Below, piece after piece: positions 8,051 through 16,605 of a stretch of DNA of 53,808 nt. The translations under genes were made by a program, and so were the position numbers. Position 1 is the first letter of the stretch. Each line of letters begins with the position of its first letter. The DNA is from Gordonia sp. OPL2 (lineage in GTDB: Bacteria; Actinomycetota; Actinomycetes; Mycobacteriales; Mycobacteriaceae). The notes below the pieces were generated by a model. That model was given only the letters and a program-made list of their open reading frames with translations, did no database searches and was not told the origin of the DNA. The stretch spans positions 1-53,808 of the forward strand of contig NZ_RKME01000035.1 of the NCBI RefSeq assembly GCF_003797825.1, read 5' to 3'.

Positions 8051-11000
8051 CAGTACGTCACCTCCTGGCTGCGCTTGCGGATGGTGGAGACCATGTCGCG
8101 CTGGTTGCCGGCAGGCCCGAGATAGTTGAACGCGTAGGAGAGTTGCGCATATCCACCGATGAGGTGAGATGGCTTGACCAGCAGGCGCGTCGCCGAGTTG
8201 TGGATTCCGCCGCGGCGGCCCGTCGCCTCCGATTTCGGCACGTCGATGGTCCGCTCCTGCGCGTGATAGACGTACGCGACACCCTCGGGCATCCGATGGC
8301 TGACGATGGCCCGGCAGACGACGACCCCGTTGGTGTTCACGCATTCGATCCAGTCGTTGTCGTGGACATCGATCGCGGCCGCATCCTGCGGGCTGAGCCA
8401 GGCGGTCGGACCGCCCCGCGACAACGACAGCATGAACAGATTGTCCTGATACTCGGAGTGGATGGACCACTTCGAGTGCGGTGTCAGATAGCGGACCGTG
8501 ATCTGCTGCTCGCCGTCGGGACCGAGCTTGGGCTCCCCGAAGAGTCGGTGCATGTCCAGCGGTGGCCGATAGGTCGGGAGGGACTCGCCGAGGTCGATCA
8601 TCCAGTCGTGATCGAGGTAGAAGTGCATCCGGCCGGTGAGGGTGTGGAACGGCTTGAGCCGCTCGATGTTCACCGTGAACGGCGCATATCGCCGACCGCC
8701 GGTCTCCGATCCGGACCACTCGGGTGAGGTGATCACCGGAACGGGAGCCCGTTGGGTGTCGGCGAAGGTGATGCGTTTCTCCTCGGCACCGGCCGCCAGG
8801 TCGACGAGCGGTTTGCCGACACGTTTCTGCAGTTTCTCGAATCCGTTGACCGCCAAGGCCCCGTTGGTCGTACCGGACAGACCGAGGATCGCCTCGGCGA
8901 GCTTGGCGTCGGTGTCGATGGCGGGACGCCCGTCGCCGGCGCCGCCGAGCATGACGCCGTTCGACGCGGCGAGCCGGCTCGTCTCGTCGGTGAGGTCGAA
9001 GGTGACGTTCTTGACGGTGAACCCGAGCGTGTCCGCCAGCGGCCCGATGGCGGCGAGCTTGTCGGCGATGGCGGTGTAGTCACGTTCGACGACAACGAAA
9101 TTGGGCATGTTCCGGCCAGGCCGTCCGGGGGCGTCACCGTCCCGCCAGTCCACGACCCGACCGTGCGGTTGCGCGGTCTCACCGGGCGTGTCGTGCTGGA
9201 GCGGCACGCTGACGAGATCCTTGCGCACACCCAGGTGCGTTCGGGCCTGCCGCGAGAGTTCCTGCGCCAGCAGGTGGAACAGATCGAAGTCGGACTTGGC
9301 CTCCCACGGCGGATCGATGGCCGGGGAGAACGCGTGCACGAAGGGATGCATGTCGGTCGACGAGAGATCGTGCTTCTCGTACCAGGTCGCCGCCGGCAGC
9401 ACCACGTCGGAGAGCAGCGTGGTCGACGTCATCCGGAAGTCGGCCGACATCAGCATGTCGAGCTTTCCCTCCGGGGCCTCGTCGTGCCACACGACGTCGC
9501 TGGGACGTGGGCTGTCGGGTTGTTCGGAGCCCAGGACGTTGTGATGCGTACCGAGGAGGTGCCGAAGGAAGTACTCGTTCCCCTTGGCCGACGACCCCAT
9601 CAGGTTCGATCGCCAGAGGACGAGGGTCCGCGGCCAGTTCTCGGGGGCGTCGACGTCGGTGATCGCCGGGGTGAGGCTACCGTCGCCCAGTTGCGCCGCC
9701 ACGAAGGTCGCCGCATCCGGTGCCGCTCCGGCGTCCACCGCGGCCGTCGCCTGGTCGGCGATCTCGAGCGGATTGCGATCGAACTGAGGGTAGAACGGCA
9801 TCCAGCCGAGCCGGGCGGACTGCGCGATGGCGTCGGCCGTGTGCTCGTGGGTCAGCGTGCCCCGCGACAGCGGCGATGCGAGCGACGCCGTCGAATATCC
9901 GTCGTTGCGCCACTGATCGGTGTGCATGTACCAGTACGACGTCCCGGTCATCGTCCGGGGCGGACGAGACCAGTCGAGCGCGTTGGCCAACGAGATCCAG
10001 CCCGTGATGGGCCGGCACTTCTCCTGCCCGACGTAGTGGGCCCAGCCGCCGCCGTTGCGCCCCATACAACCGGTGAGAATGAGCAGGGAGAGGATCGCGC
10101 GGTAGGTGGCGTCGCCGTGAAACCACTGGCAGATCCCGGCGCCCATGATGATCATCGATCGGCCGTCGGACTCGATCGCGTTCGCCGCGAACTCGCGTGC
10201 GACGCGGATCGCGGCCTCGGCGGGGACGCTGGTGATCTCGGCCTGCCACGCGGGTGTGTACGGCGTCGAGGCGTCGTCGTACCCCGACGGCCAGTCCCCG
10301 GGCAGATCGTCGCGCCGCACCCCGTACTGGGCGAGCATCAGGTCGAACACCGTAGTGACGAGGTTGCCGTCGACGCGGATGGCCGGGACACCCCGTCGCA
10401 GGACGGAACCGCTCCCGTCCGGCGCGTCGAAGGCGGGCAAGGAGACCGCGATCGATTCGGCGCCGGTGCGGCCGAGCAACGTCAGTGCGGGGGTGATGCC
10501 CTCGAGGTCGAGGTTCCACCGGCCCTCCCCGGACGCGGAGTATCGAAATCCCATGGACCCGTTGGGGACGATCGGTGTCCCGGTCGCGTCGTCGAGCACG
10601 ACCGTCTTCCATGCATCGTCGGCATCGGGGTCCGAATGCGACGGTCCGAGATCCTCGGCGGTGACGAACTTGCCCGGCACGTGACCTGTTTCGTGTTCCT
10701 CCAGGTGCACGAGGAACGGCAGATCGCTGTACGTGCGCACGAAGTCGTCGAAGAAGGGGGTCCGCTTCTGGACGAAGTACTCCGTGAGGATCACGTGGCC
10801 CATGGCCATCGCCAGCGCCGCGTCCGTGCCGGCCTGGGCCGGAAGCCATTCGTCGGCGAACTTGGTGTTGTCGGCGTAGTCGGGGCTGACGGTCACCACC
10901 TTGGTCCCGCGATAACGGACCTCGGCCATCCAATGCGCGTCCGGGGTGCGGGTGACGGGGACGTTGGACCCCCACATCATCAGGTACGTCGCGTCCCACC

Positions 11001-11760
11001 AGTCGCCCGATTCGGGGACGTCGGTCTGATCTCCGAACACCTGCGGGCTGGCGACGGGCAGGTCGGCATACCAGTCGTAGAACGATGTCATCACCCCACC
11101 GATGAGCTGGATGAAACGTGTGCCGACACAGTGCGACACCATCGACATCGCCGGGATGGGGGAGAAGCCCGCGCAGCGGTCCGGCCCATAGGTCTTGATC
11201 GTGTGGACGTGGGCGGCGGCGACCATCTCGATGGCCTCGTCCCACGTCACCCGGACGAGGCCGCCCTTGCCGCGCGCCTGCTGGTACGACCGGCGGCGGA
11301 TCGGGTCTCCGACGACATCGGCCCACGCGAGCACCGGGTCGCCGAGACGTGCCTTCGCCGCCCGGAACATCTCGACCAGCACACCTCGGGCGTAGGGATG
11401 ACGCACTCGGGTGGGGGAGTAGGTGTACCAGGAGAACGCCGCGCCGCGCGGACACCCGCGGGGCTCGTATTCGGGCCGATCCGGTCCGACCGAGGGGTAG
11501 TCGGTTTCCTGTGTCTCCCAGGTGATGATGCCGTCCTTGACATACACCTTCCAGGAGCAGGAGCCCGTGCAGTTCACCCCGTGCGTGGACCGGACGATCT
11601 TGTCGTGGCTCCATCGATCCCGGTAGAAGATGTCTCCGGCGCGTCCACCCTCCCGGAAAACGGCTCGGCCGTCATCGGTCTCGTCCCATCGCGTGAAGAA
11701 TCTGCCGATGTCGAGAAGAGCGGCTGCTGCGTCGCCCTGTACTCCAGAAGACCGGGCCAT
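8050..11760 (-). CDS. narG: Respiratory nitrate reductase alpha subunit (Mo-bisMGD, catalytic)
   Basis: NarG reduces nitrate to nitrite at a molybdenum bis-MGD centre on the cytoplasmic side. The 1236-residue protein has the FS0 cluster ligands His60, Cys64, Cys68 and Cys103 (HGVNCTGSCSW and RGCPRG). The segment YDWYADLPVASPQVFGDQTD contains the Asp that ligates molybdenum in NarG. Near the C-terminus RMHFYLDHDWMIDLGE and THSKWSIHSEY are typical of this subunit. There is no twin-arginine signal, in accord with the membrane-bound Nar type; the N-terminal GRFFTRWDE is the vestige seen in NarG proteins. It is first in narGHJI-narK, with its own upstream promoter region. Confidence 0.97.
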   Translation of the reverse strand: MARSSGVQGDAAAALLDIGRFFTRWDETDDGRAVFREGGRAGDIFYRDRWSHDKIVRSTHGVNCTGSCSWKVYVKDGIITWETQETDYPSVGPDRPEYEPRGCPRGAAFSWYTYSPTRVRHPYARGVLVEMFRAAKARLGDPVLAWADVVGDPIRRRSYQQARGKGGLVRVTWDEAIEMVAAAHVHTIKTYGPDRCAGFSPIPAMSMVSHCVGTRFIQLIGGVMTSFYDWYADLPVASPQVFGDQTDVPESGDWWDATYLMMWGSNVPVTRTPDAHWMAEVRYRGTKVVTVSPDYADNTKFADEWLPAQAGTDAALAMAMGHVILTEYFVQKRTPFFDDFVRTYSDLPFLVHLEEHETGHVPGKFVTAEDLGPSHSDPDADDAWKTVVLDDATGTPIVPNGSMGFRYSASGEGRWNLDLEGITPALTLLGRTGAESIAVSLPAFDAPDGSGSVLRRGVPAIRVDGNLVTTVFDLMLAQYGVRRDDLPGDWPSGYDDASTPYTPAWQAEITSVPAEAAIRVAREFAANAIESDGRSMIIMGAGICQWFHGDATYRAILSLLILTGCMGRNGGGWAHYVGQEKCRPITGWISLANALDWSRPPRTMTGTSYWYMHTDQWRNDGYSTASLASPLSRGTLTHEHTADAIAQSARLGWMPFYPQFDRNPLEIADQATAAVDAGAAPDAATFVAAQLGDGSLTPAITDVDAPENWPRTLVLWRSNLMGSSAKGNEYFLRHLLGTHHNVLGSEQPDSPRPSDVVWHDEAPEGKLDMLMSADFRMTSTTLLSDVVLPAATWYEKHDLSSTDMHPFVHAFSPAIDPPWEAKSDFDLFHLLAQELSRQARTHLGVRKDLVSVPLQHDTPGETAQPHGRVVDWRDGDAPGRPGRNMPNFVVVERDYTAIADKLAAIGPLADTLGFTVKNVTFDLTDETSRLAASNGVMLGGAGDGRPAIDTDAKLAEAILGLSGTTNGALAVNGFEKLQKRVGKPLVDLAAGAEEKRITFADTQRAPVPVITSPEWSGSETGGRRYAPFTVNIERLKPFHTLTGRMHFYLDHDWMIDLGESLPTYRPPLDMHRLFGEPKLGPDGEQQITVRYLTPHSKWSIHSEYQDNLFMLSLSRGGPTAWLSPQDAAAIDVHDNDWIECVNTNGVVVCRAIVSHRMPEGVAYVYHAQERTIDVPKSEATGRRGGIHNSATRLLVKPSHLIGGYAQLSYAFNYLGPAGNQRDMVSTIRKRSQEVTY

Positions 11761-11766
11761 GTGGTC

Positions 11767-11772
11767 ACTGTA
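11767..11772 (-). promoter_or_regulatory. Candidate -10 element for a leaderless narG transcript
   Basis: On the minus strand TACAGT is followed by six bases and then the narG ATG, so transcription would begin at or next to the start codon. No Shine-Dalgarno sequence lies before the ATG. The TANNNT-to-ATG distance is that of leaderless genes in mycobacteria. The -35 position (complement of 11790-11795, CGGCAA) is poor, which fits an activated promoter. A short palindrome ATCG-G-CGAT at 11801-11809 lies near -45 and could be an activator site. Confidence 0.45.
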
Positions 11773-12110
11773 GGGGTGTTTGCATCCCGTTGCCGGGTTT
11801 ATCGGCGATCAGGTCTGTCGGCATTCGTGATTGTCTGCCTGCCGCGACATCGCCGAAACATGTGGCGCCCGATAGGTTTCAGCGCTGTTGAGGCGATCGG
11901 CGAAAAGTATGGGGACACAGGATGTTTCCGAAAAGTACCCGGTAAGTCGACGCGCGGTCCATAAGCTCTCAGTGCACAGAACCACGTGTGAGATCTCTTT
12001 CTTTCGCGTATACCTTCCATTCACGACGAGGTCGGTCGCCGCAAAGGTGAGGCAATCCTTTTTTCGTCGTCCTGACGAGAACGGATCGCGTCAATGGAAC
12101 ACTGAGACCT
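11773..12110. promoter_or_regulatory. Divergent nar / TDT-channel intergenic region
   Basis: This region of about 340 bases separates narG from the divergent TDT channel gene and should hold both promoters. Seen here are a direct repeat CGAAAAGTA at 11901-11909 and 11930-11938, 29 bases apart, that is nearly three helical turns, with GGGGACA between them. No convincing FNR (TTGAT-N4-ATCAA) or DosR 20-mer site was found. An A/T-rich patch at about 11995-12065 may belong to the promoter of the TDT gene. No gene of its own is supported. Confidence 0.4.
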
Positions 12111-13190
12111 GTGACCGGGGACGCCGCAGACGTCGGGGACGCCGAGCTGGAGGGTGCGCGGGCGCGACGTCTACCGCAGGCCCGACCCGGCCAGTTCACC
12201 TTCGTCATGGCCACCGGGATCGTGTCGACCGCGCTGCACAACACCGGAGCGCACGGGCTGTCCGACGTCCTCCTGGTCCTCGCGGTGACCGGATACGTCG
12301 TACTCGCCGCTCTGGTCGGCGTGCGGTGGGCGACCGAGCGTTCCGCCCCACGGGACGATCTCCACACGGGTACGTTCACCGTGTTCGCGTTCACCGCCGC
12401 GAGTGGGGTCCTCGCCGCGCGATTCGCGGCGATGGCGATCGACGGGGCCGCGATCACCCTGACAGCGATCGCTGCGGTCACGTGGTTCGTCCTCGGCTAC
12501 GTCGTGATCGGTGTTGTCGTGCGTGACAACGGGACTCGTGGTCTGTCCCGGGTCGACGGCACCTGGTTCCTGGTCGTCGTCGCGACCCAATCGGTGGCGG
12601 TGTCGTCGGGAGCCCTCGCCGACGCCGGACATCGCGAGGGCTTCGCAGTCCTGGCCGCCATCTGCTGGTCGGTGGGCCTGGTGCAGTTGATCCTGATCGC
12701 CGCACTGATGGCGGCCCGGCTGCTCACCGTGCCGCTCCGCGTCGACGACGAGGTCGCTCCGTTCTGGGTGTTCATGGGCGCGGGCGCGATCTCCGTGCTG
12801 GCCGGTGCCGAGATCCTGGGTGCGGCGGCCGATCAGACGTTGCTAGACGACGAGGTCGTCGCGTCGGTGAGCACGGCGCTGTGGGCGTTCGCGACGTGGC
12901 TCATACCCCTGCTGATCGCGCTGACGGTGTGGCACGCGCGACGGCCCGGGGCCGTCACCGGATTTCGAACAGCGCTGTGGTCCATGGTGTTTCCCATCGG
13001 CATGTACGGCGAGGCCAGTCATCAGCTCGGGGTCTTCCGATCGAGACCGTGGCTGGAATCGCTGGGGGCGTGGGAATCGTGGGTGGCCCTGTCGGTGTGG
13101 GCTGTGGTGTTCGTCGGGATGCTCGTCTGGTGGACGCGATGGCTGGGTCGTCGACGAGGGGGTGGGGTCAGGGTTGCTGCGGACCGGTGA
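12111..13190 (+). CDS. TDT/SLAC1 family anion channel or dicarboxylate-type transporter
   Basis: The protein has 359 residues and about ten hydrophobic segments. The start PGQFTFVMATGIVSTALHNTG matches the first helix of the tellurite-resistance/dicarboxylate transporter (TDT, TehA, SLAC1) family, and later segments (WSMVFPIGMYGEASHQLG) match the conserved FPIGM-type helix near the end. SLAC1 proteins conduct anions such as nitrate and chloride. Its position divergent from narGHJI-narK makes nitrate, nitrite or another respiratory anion a reasonable substrate, but this is only contextual. The GTG at 12111 is the first start before the conserved region; the ribosome site is weak. The 3' end overlaps the convergent cupin gene by 23 bases. 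Confidence 0.8.
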   Translation: MTGDAADVGDAELEGARARRLPQARPGQFTFVMATGIVSTALHNTGAHGLSDVLLVLAVTGYVVLAALVGVRWATERSAPRDDLHTGTFTVFAFTAASGVLAARFAAMAIDGAAITLTAIAAVTWFVLGYVVIGVVVRDNGTRGLSRVDGTWFLVVVATQSVAVSSGALADAGHREGFAVLAAICWSVGLVQLILIAALMAARLLTVPLRVDDEVAPFWVFMGAGAISVLAGAEILGAAADQTLLDDEVVASVSTALWAFATWLIPLLIALTVWHARRPGAVTGFRTALWSMVFPIGMYGEASHQLGVFRSRPWLESLGAWESWVALSVWAVVFVGMLVWWTRWLGRRRGGGVRVAADR

Positions 13191-13509
13191 TCACCGTCAG
13201 CAGGATGACCGAATCATCCTGTGCGAGCAGACTGTGTCGGGTGTCGGGCACCGCGGCGAGATCGCCCACGACACCGTCCCAGCGATCGTCGCCGGCCACC
13301 AGGGTGACGCGACCCGTCAGCACCTGGAGCGTGGCCTCGCCGGGGCTGTTGTGTTCGGAGAGGGAGTGTCCCGCGGCCAGGGCGATGACGGTCTGTCGGA
13401 GGTGATGAGCCGAGTTCCCGTACAACGTGTGTGCGGCCCGGCCACTGTGCGCCTCCCGCGCGGCGGCCAGCAGTTCGTCGACGAGATCGGGCAGATGCGT
13501 GACGTCCAT
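13168..13509 (-). CDS. Small cupin-domain protein
   Basis: A 113-residue single-domain cupin. The pattern TLYGNSAHHLRQTVIALAAG then LSEHNSPGEATLQVLTG then VTLVAGDDRWDGVVGDL and VPDTRHSLLAQDD corresponds to the two cupin motifs, with His, Glu (EHNSPGE) and a later His (RHSLL) as possible metal ligands. The function of such stand-alone cupins is usually not known; LuxR-type or stress-related sensor roles have been suggested for similar proteins. It is convergent with and overlaps the TDT gene, and a gap of about 100 bases separates it from the sugar dehydrogenase gene, which is on the same strand upstream. Confidence 0.75.
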   Translation of the reverse strand: MDVTHLPDLVDELLAAAREAHSGRAAHTLYGNSAHHLRQTVIALAAGHSLSEHNSPGEATLQVLTGRVTLVAGDDRWDGVVGDLAAVPDTRHSLLAQDDSVILLTVITGPQQP

Positions 13510-13612
13510 GATTCCATGGTGCTCCGATCGGCATCGGTTGTGTCCGGACTCGCGGGTAAACGTGACTGCCATGTCATCGAACTGGTTCAACGGCTGCGAT
13601 TGCGACGCCGGT

Positions 13613-14695
13613 TCACGACAGCGGGATCCGCAGGATCCGGTCGTCCCCGTCGCCGGGCAGCCCACGGCCGTCGGTGTTGCTGGTCCCGATCCACAGAGAC
13701 CCGTCCGGCGCGGCCGCGACCGCTCGAATGCGGCCGTACTCGTCGGTGAAGCGCGCCATCGGTGTCCCGCCGGAGGTGCCCCGCAGCGGGACCTCCCACA
13801 GCCTGCGACCGCGCAGAGCGCCGACGTAGGCGCGGTCTCCGACGATGGCGAGTCCTGCGGGCGACGCCTCCCCGGTGGACCACGTCGTGACCGGTGGGAT
13901 CCATCGCGGGTCGTCGGACTCGCCCTCGACCTCGGGCCAACCGTAGTTGCCGCCGCGGCGGATGAGATTGAGTTCGTCCCGGTCGTTCTGTCCGAACTCG
14001 GTCGCCCAGAGCCGGCCGGCGCCGTCGAACGCGAGCCCCTCGACGTTGCGATGCCCATAGGACCACACCTCGTTGCCGAAGGGGTTTCCCGGCGCAGGTC
14101 GCCCGTCCCGGGTGATCCGCAGGATCTTGCCGTTGCGTGCCCGGATGTCCTGGGCGACCTCGGGCTGCGCCGCATCACCGACGGCGACGAACAGGGTGCC
14201 GTCGCGGTCGAACAGCATCGCACCGCCGTGGTGATTGAACGCGGTGTCGAGTCCGGTGACGACCGGCCGGGGTGTGCCGAGCCGTGCGCCGTCGAAATCC
14301 ATTCGGACGACGCGATTGTCGTCGGCCGTGGTGTAGTAGGCGAACACCGTTCCGGGGTCGTCGGCGGCGACGGCGAGACCCTGCAGCCCGCCCTCGCCAC
14401 GTGGCGCGACGTCGGCGACATCGCCGACGGTCCGCACAATGCCGTCCGGCCTGATCTGTGAAATCCGGGCGTCGTCGCGCTGGGACACCAGCGCACTGCG
14501 ATCGGGCAGGAACACGATGGACCACGGGACGTTCAGGCCGGCCGCGATCACCTCGGGCGCACCGGCGGGCGCGGGCATTCCCGGACTGCCACCATCGGAC
14601 GGCTCGACGGGTCCGCGGGATGACGACGAGCACGCACCCGCGACCAGGGTGGTGGCCGTCGCGCCGGCCACGGACAGGAATTGTCGTCGGTTCAC
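13613..14695 (-). CDS. PQQ-dependent sugar (soluble glucose/sorbosone-type) dehydrogenase, Tat lipoprotein
   Basis: The mature part is a six-bladed beta-propeller of the GDH-B/sorbosone dehydrogenase family: GLNVPWSIVFLPD at the start, HHGGAMLFDRDGTLFVAVGDA in the middle (the His-Gly-Gly part holds the catalytic His of the family), then YGHRNVEGLAFD, WATEFGQNDRDELNLI and NYGWPEVEGE, which match PQQ-binding blades. The N-terminus has RRQFLSVAG and a lipobox VAGAC with Cys22, so it is exported, probably by Tat, and lipid-anchored outside. The GTG at 14695 is chosen because it puts the twin arginines at positions 3-4; a GTG at 14740 is a longer alternative. Sugar substrate unknown. Confidence 0.87.
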   Translation of the reverse strand: MNRRQFLSVAGATATTLVAGACSSSSRGPVEPSDGGSPGMPAPAGAPEVIAAGLNVPWSIVFLPDRSALVSQRDDARISQIRPDGIVRTVGDVADVAPRGEGGLQGLAVAADDPGTVFAYYTTADDNRVVRMDFDGARLGTPRPVVTGLDTAFNHHGGAMLFDRDGTLFVAVGDAAQPEVAQDIRARNGKILRITRDGRPAPGNPFGNEVWSYGHRNVEGLAFDGAGRLWATEFGQNDRDELNLIRRGGNYGWPEVEGESDDPRWIPPVTTWSTGEASPAGLAIVGDRAYVGALRGRRLWEVPLRGTSGGTPMARFTDEYGRIRAVAAAPDGSLWIGTSNTDGRGLPGDGDDRILRIPLS

Positions 14696-14765
14696 TCTTC
14701 CGATGGTCCACGAAATCGGACATCTGCGACGGCGGTGCACCTCACGGCGAGGTCAACGGTGTGTG

Positions 14766-15554
14766 TCAGCGACCTGTCTCGACGGGGAAACCGCGCAGGC
14801 GAAGCGCTGCCTCGAGTGACGTGCGCTTGCGCAGGAACTCGCCGGTGCGGATCGAGTCCTGCGCGAGATACAGACCACGGAGGAAGGTCGCGCCCCGGTT
14901 GTCGCGGTGGCCACCGTCGGCGCCCGCGCGGATGAGCAACAGACAATGGTCGACGTTCTGTACGCCCGCCGCGGTGAACAGCGGTGTCTGGCCGGACAAC
15001 GGCTGAACCGAATCGAGATCGGCTCCGGCGTCGATGAGCTTTCGGACACTGTCGTCGCGACCGTGGCGCACCGCCGTGTGCAGGGCATTGCCACCGAGCC
15101 GATCCTCGGCATCCGCCAGTGTCGGATCGAAGGCGAGGAGCGCGTCGACCGATGCCGGCCGATCGCGCAGCAGGGCGTAGGTCATCGCGTTGTAGCTGCT
15201 CCCGCGGGTCAGCCGGGCGTCGGCGCCGACCTCCAGCAACGTCGTCACGGTGCGCGGGCTCTCGAACTCGACGGCTAACTGCAGGGGCGACAGCGCCGTG
15301 CGGCGGGGGTCGTGGTCGTTGCCGCGGGCGTCGACGTCGACGCCGTCGGCGATCAGATCGCGAGCTCTGTCCGCATCGCCGGCCCTGGCGGCCTCGATCA
15401 GGGCGACGGTGCGACTGTCGAAGTACTCCGCGGCGTCGGCGCCACCGATCACCTTGCGAACCGAGTCACACCCCGACACCGCCAACGCGATGACAATCGA
15501 GGCCAGCGCGATGAGGCGGCCACCCCCGCGCAGAGGTCCCGGCGATGTCGACAT
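14766..15554 (-). CDS. Ankyrin-repeat lipoprotein
   Basis: The 262-residue protein has a signal peptide with lipobox VSGC (Cys29) and then about five ankyrin repeats, for example LIEAARAGDADRARDLIADG, SPLQLAVEFESPRTVTTLLE, NALHTAVRHGRDDSVRKLID and TPLFTAAGVQNVDHCLLLIR. Such repeats serve protein binding. It should sit on the outer face of the cytoplasmic membrane. Extracytoplasmic ankyrin proteins have been linked in some bacteria to catalase function or to binding of partners, but nothing here tells the partner. It lies on the same strand as the sugar dehydrogenase (gap of 70 bases) and may share its transcript. Confidence 0.85.
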   Translation of the reverse strand: MSTSPGPLRGGGRLIALASIVIALAVSGCDSVRKVIGGADAAEYFDSRTVALIEAARAGDADRARDLIADGVDVDARGNDHDPRRTALSPLQLAVEFESPRTVTTLLEVGADARLTRGSSYNAMTYALLRDRPASVDALLAFDPTLADAEDRLGGNALHTAVRHGRDDSVRKLIDAGADLDSVQPLSGQTPLFTAAGVQNVDHCLLLIRAGADGGHRDNRGATFLRGLYLAQDSIRTGEFLRKRTSLEAALRLRGFPVETGR

Positions 15555-15695
15555 GAGATCCCCTCGATGATGGACGATCCGAAATTTCGCCACGGGTGGG
15601 CAGAAGTATCCATCGGCGGCGACGAGACCTCCATATGCTTCCCGAATGACGGAGGCGGACGAACGGCCGACGGCCGACGGGCGACGGGGGAGACG

Positions 15696-16358
15696 ATGCC
15701 GAAAGTGATGATCGCGCTGCGGGGTGCGCTGGGCGCGACCCCGGACATCGGGGTCCTGGCGCCGGGGCTGCGCACGGCCGGGGCGACGCGCGTGCAGCTC
15801 AACGTCTCCGACGACGTGGTCGCCGACGCGATGCGGATCACCGAACTCGATCCGCCGATCATGGCGGTGGTGAGCGTATGGCTCGACGATCCGGTGGCGG
15901 CGGTCGACGTCGTCGCGGCGCTGGTGCCGGATATCGACGCCTGGCGGGTCGCCGAGCGGACACCACTCGAAGCGGTCGTGTGCGGCGACGGATCTCGCGT
16001 GGACGCGTTGTCGAATCTGGCCTTTCTCCGACGACCCGCCGACCTCGACCGCGCCGAATGGCTCCATCGTTGGCTCGACGACCACACCCGGGTCGCGATC
16101 GACACGCAGGCGACCTTCGGCTACACCCAGAACATCGTCGAGAAGACCCTGACGGACACGACCCCGCCGGTGGACGCCATCGTCGAGGAGCTCTTCCCGA
16201 TGGCCGCGGTGCACGACATCCACGCGTTCTACGGCAGCGGTGGAGACCAGGCCGAACTCGAGCGTCGGATGACCGCCATGCTGGAGAGTGTGCAGCGTTT
16301 CGGCGCCGACCGGCACCTCGACGTGGTGCCGACCTCGCGCCACGACGTGTCGTGGTGA
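15696..16358 (+). CDS. EthD-domain protein
   Basis: A 220-residue protein resembling the EthD/ferredoxin-like dimeric alpha-beta barrel family: PKVMIALRGALG at the start, a first half ending in ERTPLE and a second half with HRWLDDHTRVAIDTQATFGYTQN, HDIHAFYGSGGDQAELERRM and the C-terminal SRHDVSW. Actinobacterial genomes carry several such proteins of unknown function; EthD itself is needed for the ethyl tert-butyl ether P450 system, which is not present here. The ATG at 15696 has GGGGGAG three bases upstream. It is the last gene before the ribosomal block and is not part of it, since a promoter follows its stop. Confidence 0.75.
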   Translation: MPKVMIALRGALGATPDIGVLAPGLRTAGATRVQLNVSDDVVADAMRITELDPPIMAVVSVWLDDPVAAVDVVAALVPDIDAWRVAERTPLEAVVCGDGSRVDALSNLAFLRRPADLDRAEWLHRWLDDHTRVAIDTQATFGYTQNIVEKTLTDTTPPVDAIVEELFPMAAVHDIHAFYGSGGDQAELERRMTAMLESVQRFGADRHLDVVPTSRHDVSW

Positions 16359-16368
16359 ACGCCGCGAT

Positions 16369-16397
16369 TTGGGTCTGGCCAGCGACTTCTCTACACT
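16369..16397 (+). promoter_or_regulatory. Candidate promoter of the rpsH-rplO ribosomal operon
   Basis: TTGGGT at 16369-16374 and TACACT at 16392-16397 are separated by 17 bases, a typical housekeeping arrangement. The leader to rpsH is then about 200 bases and contains CGGTTG (16402-16407) complementary to CAACCG (16445-16450), enough for a stem that could serve regulation. Since rplN-rplX-rplE-rpsN are not upstream, this half of the spc operon needs its own promoter. Confidence 0.5.
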
Positions 16398-16590
16398 AGA
16401 ACGGTTGCCTGCGCTCTGCGGTCTTCCCCGGGGCGCGCACGCCACAACCGAATAGTCTCCGGTGCCGGTGAAAAACCGAGGGCATCGGCGGCGAGAACCT
16501 TATTGACAACTATCCACTTCGTGGAAGGCCCACCGCAGGTCAGGGATCATTTCCCGGCGATCGGCGCTGTATGGGAACCGCTACGAGAAA

Positions 16591-16605
16591 GGTTGACGGT
16601 CAACC
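16591..16605 (+). promoter_or_regulatory. Palindrome between ribosome site and start codon of rpsH
   Basis: GGTTGAC-G-GTCAACC is a perfect inverted repeat that ends directly before the rpsH ATG and begins inside the GAGAAAGG ribosome site. As RNA it can form a six-pair hairpin with a three-base loop that would hide part of the initiation region. S8 is known in E. coli to repress its own operon, so a role in translational control is possible but not shown. Confidence 0.4.

Noticed and set aside
8752..11964. Open frame of 1070 codons on the plus strand opposite narG
   Set aside because: It is the mirror of a clear narG gene in GC-rich DNA; composition is Arg/Gly/His-rich and no domain is seen.
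11761..12110. FNR- or DosR-type site for nar control
   Set aside because: Only partial half sites (CTGAT, GGGGAC) are present; neither reaches a believable full motif.
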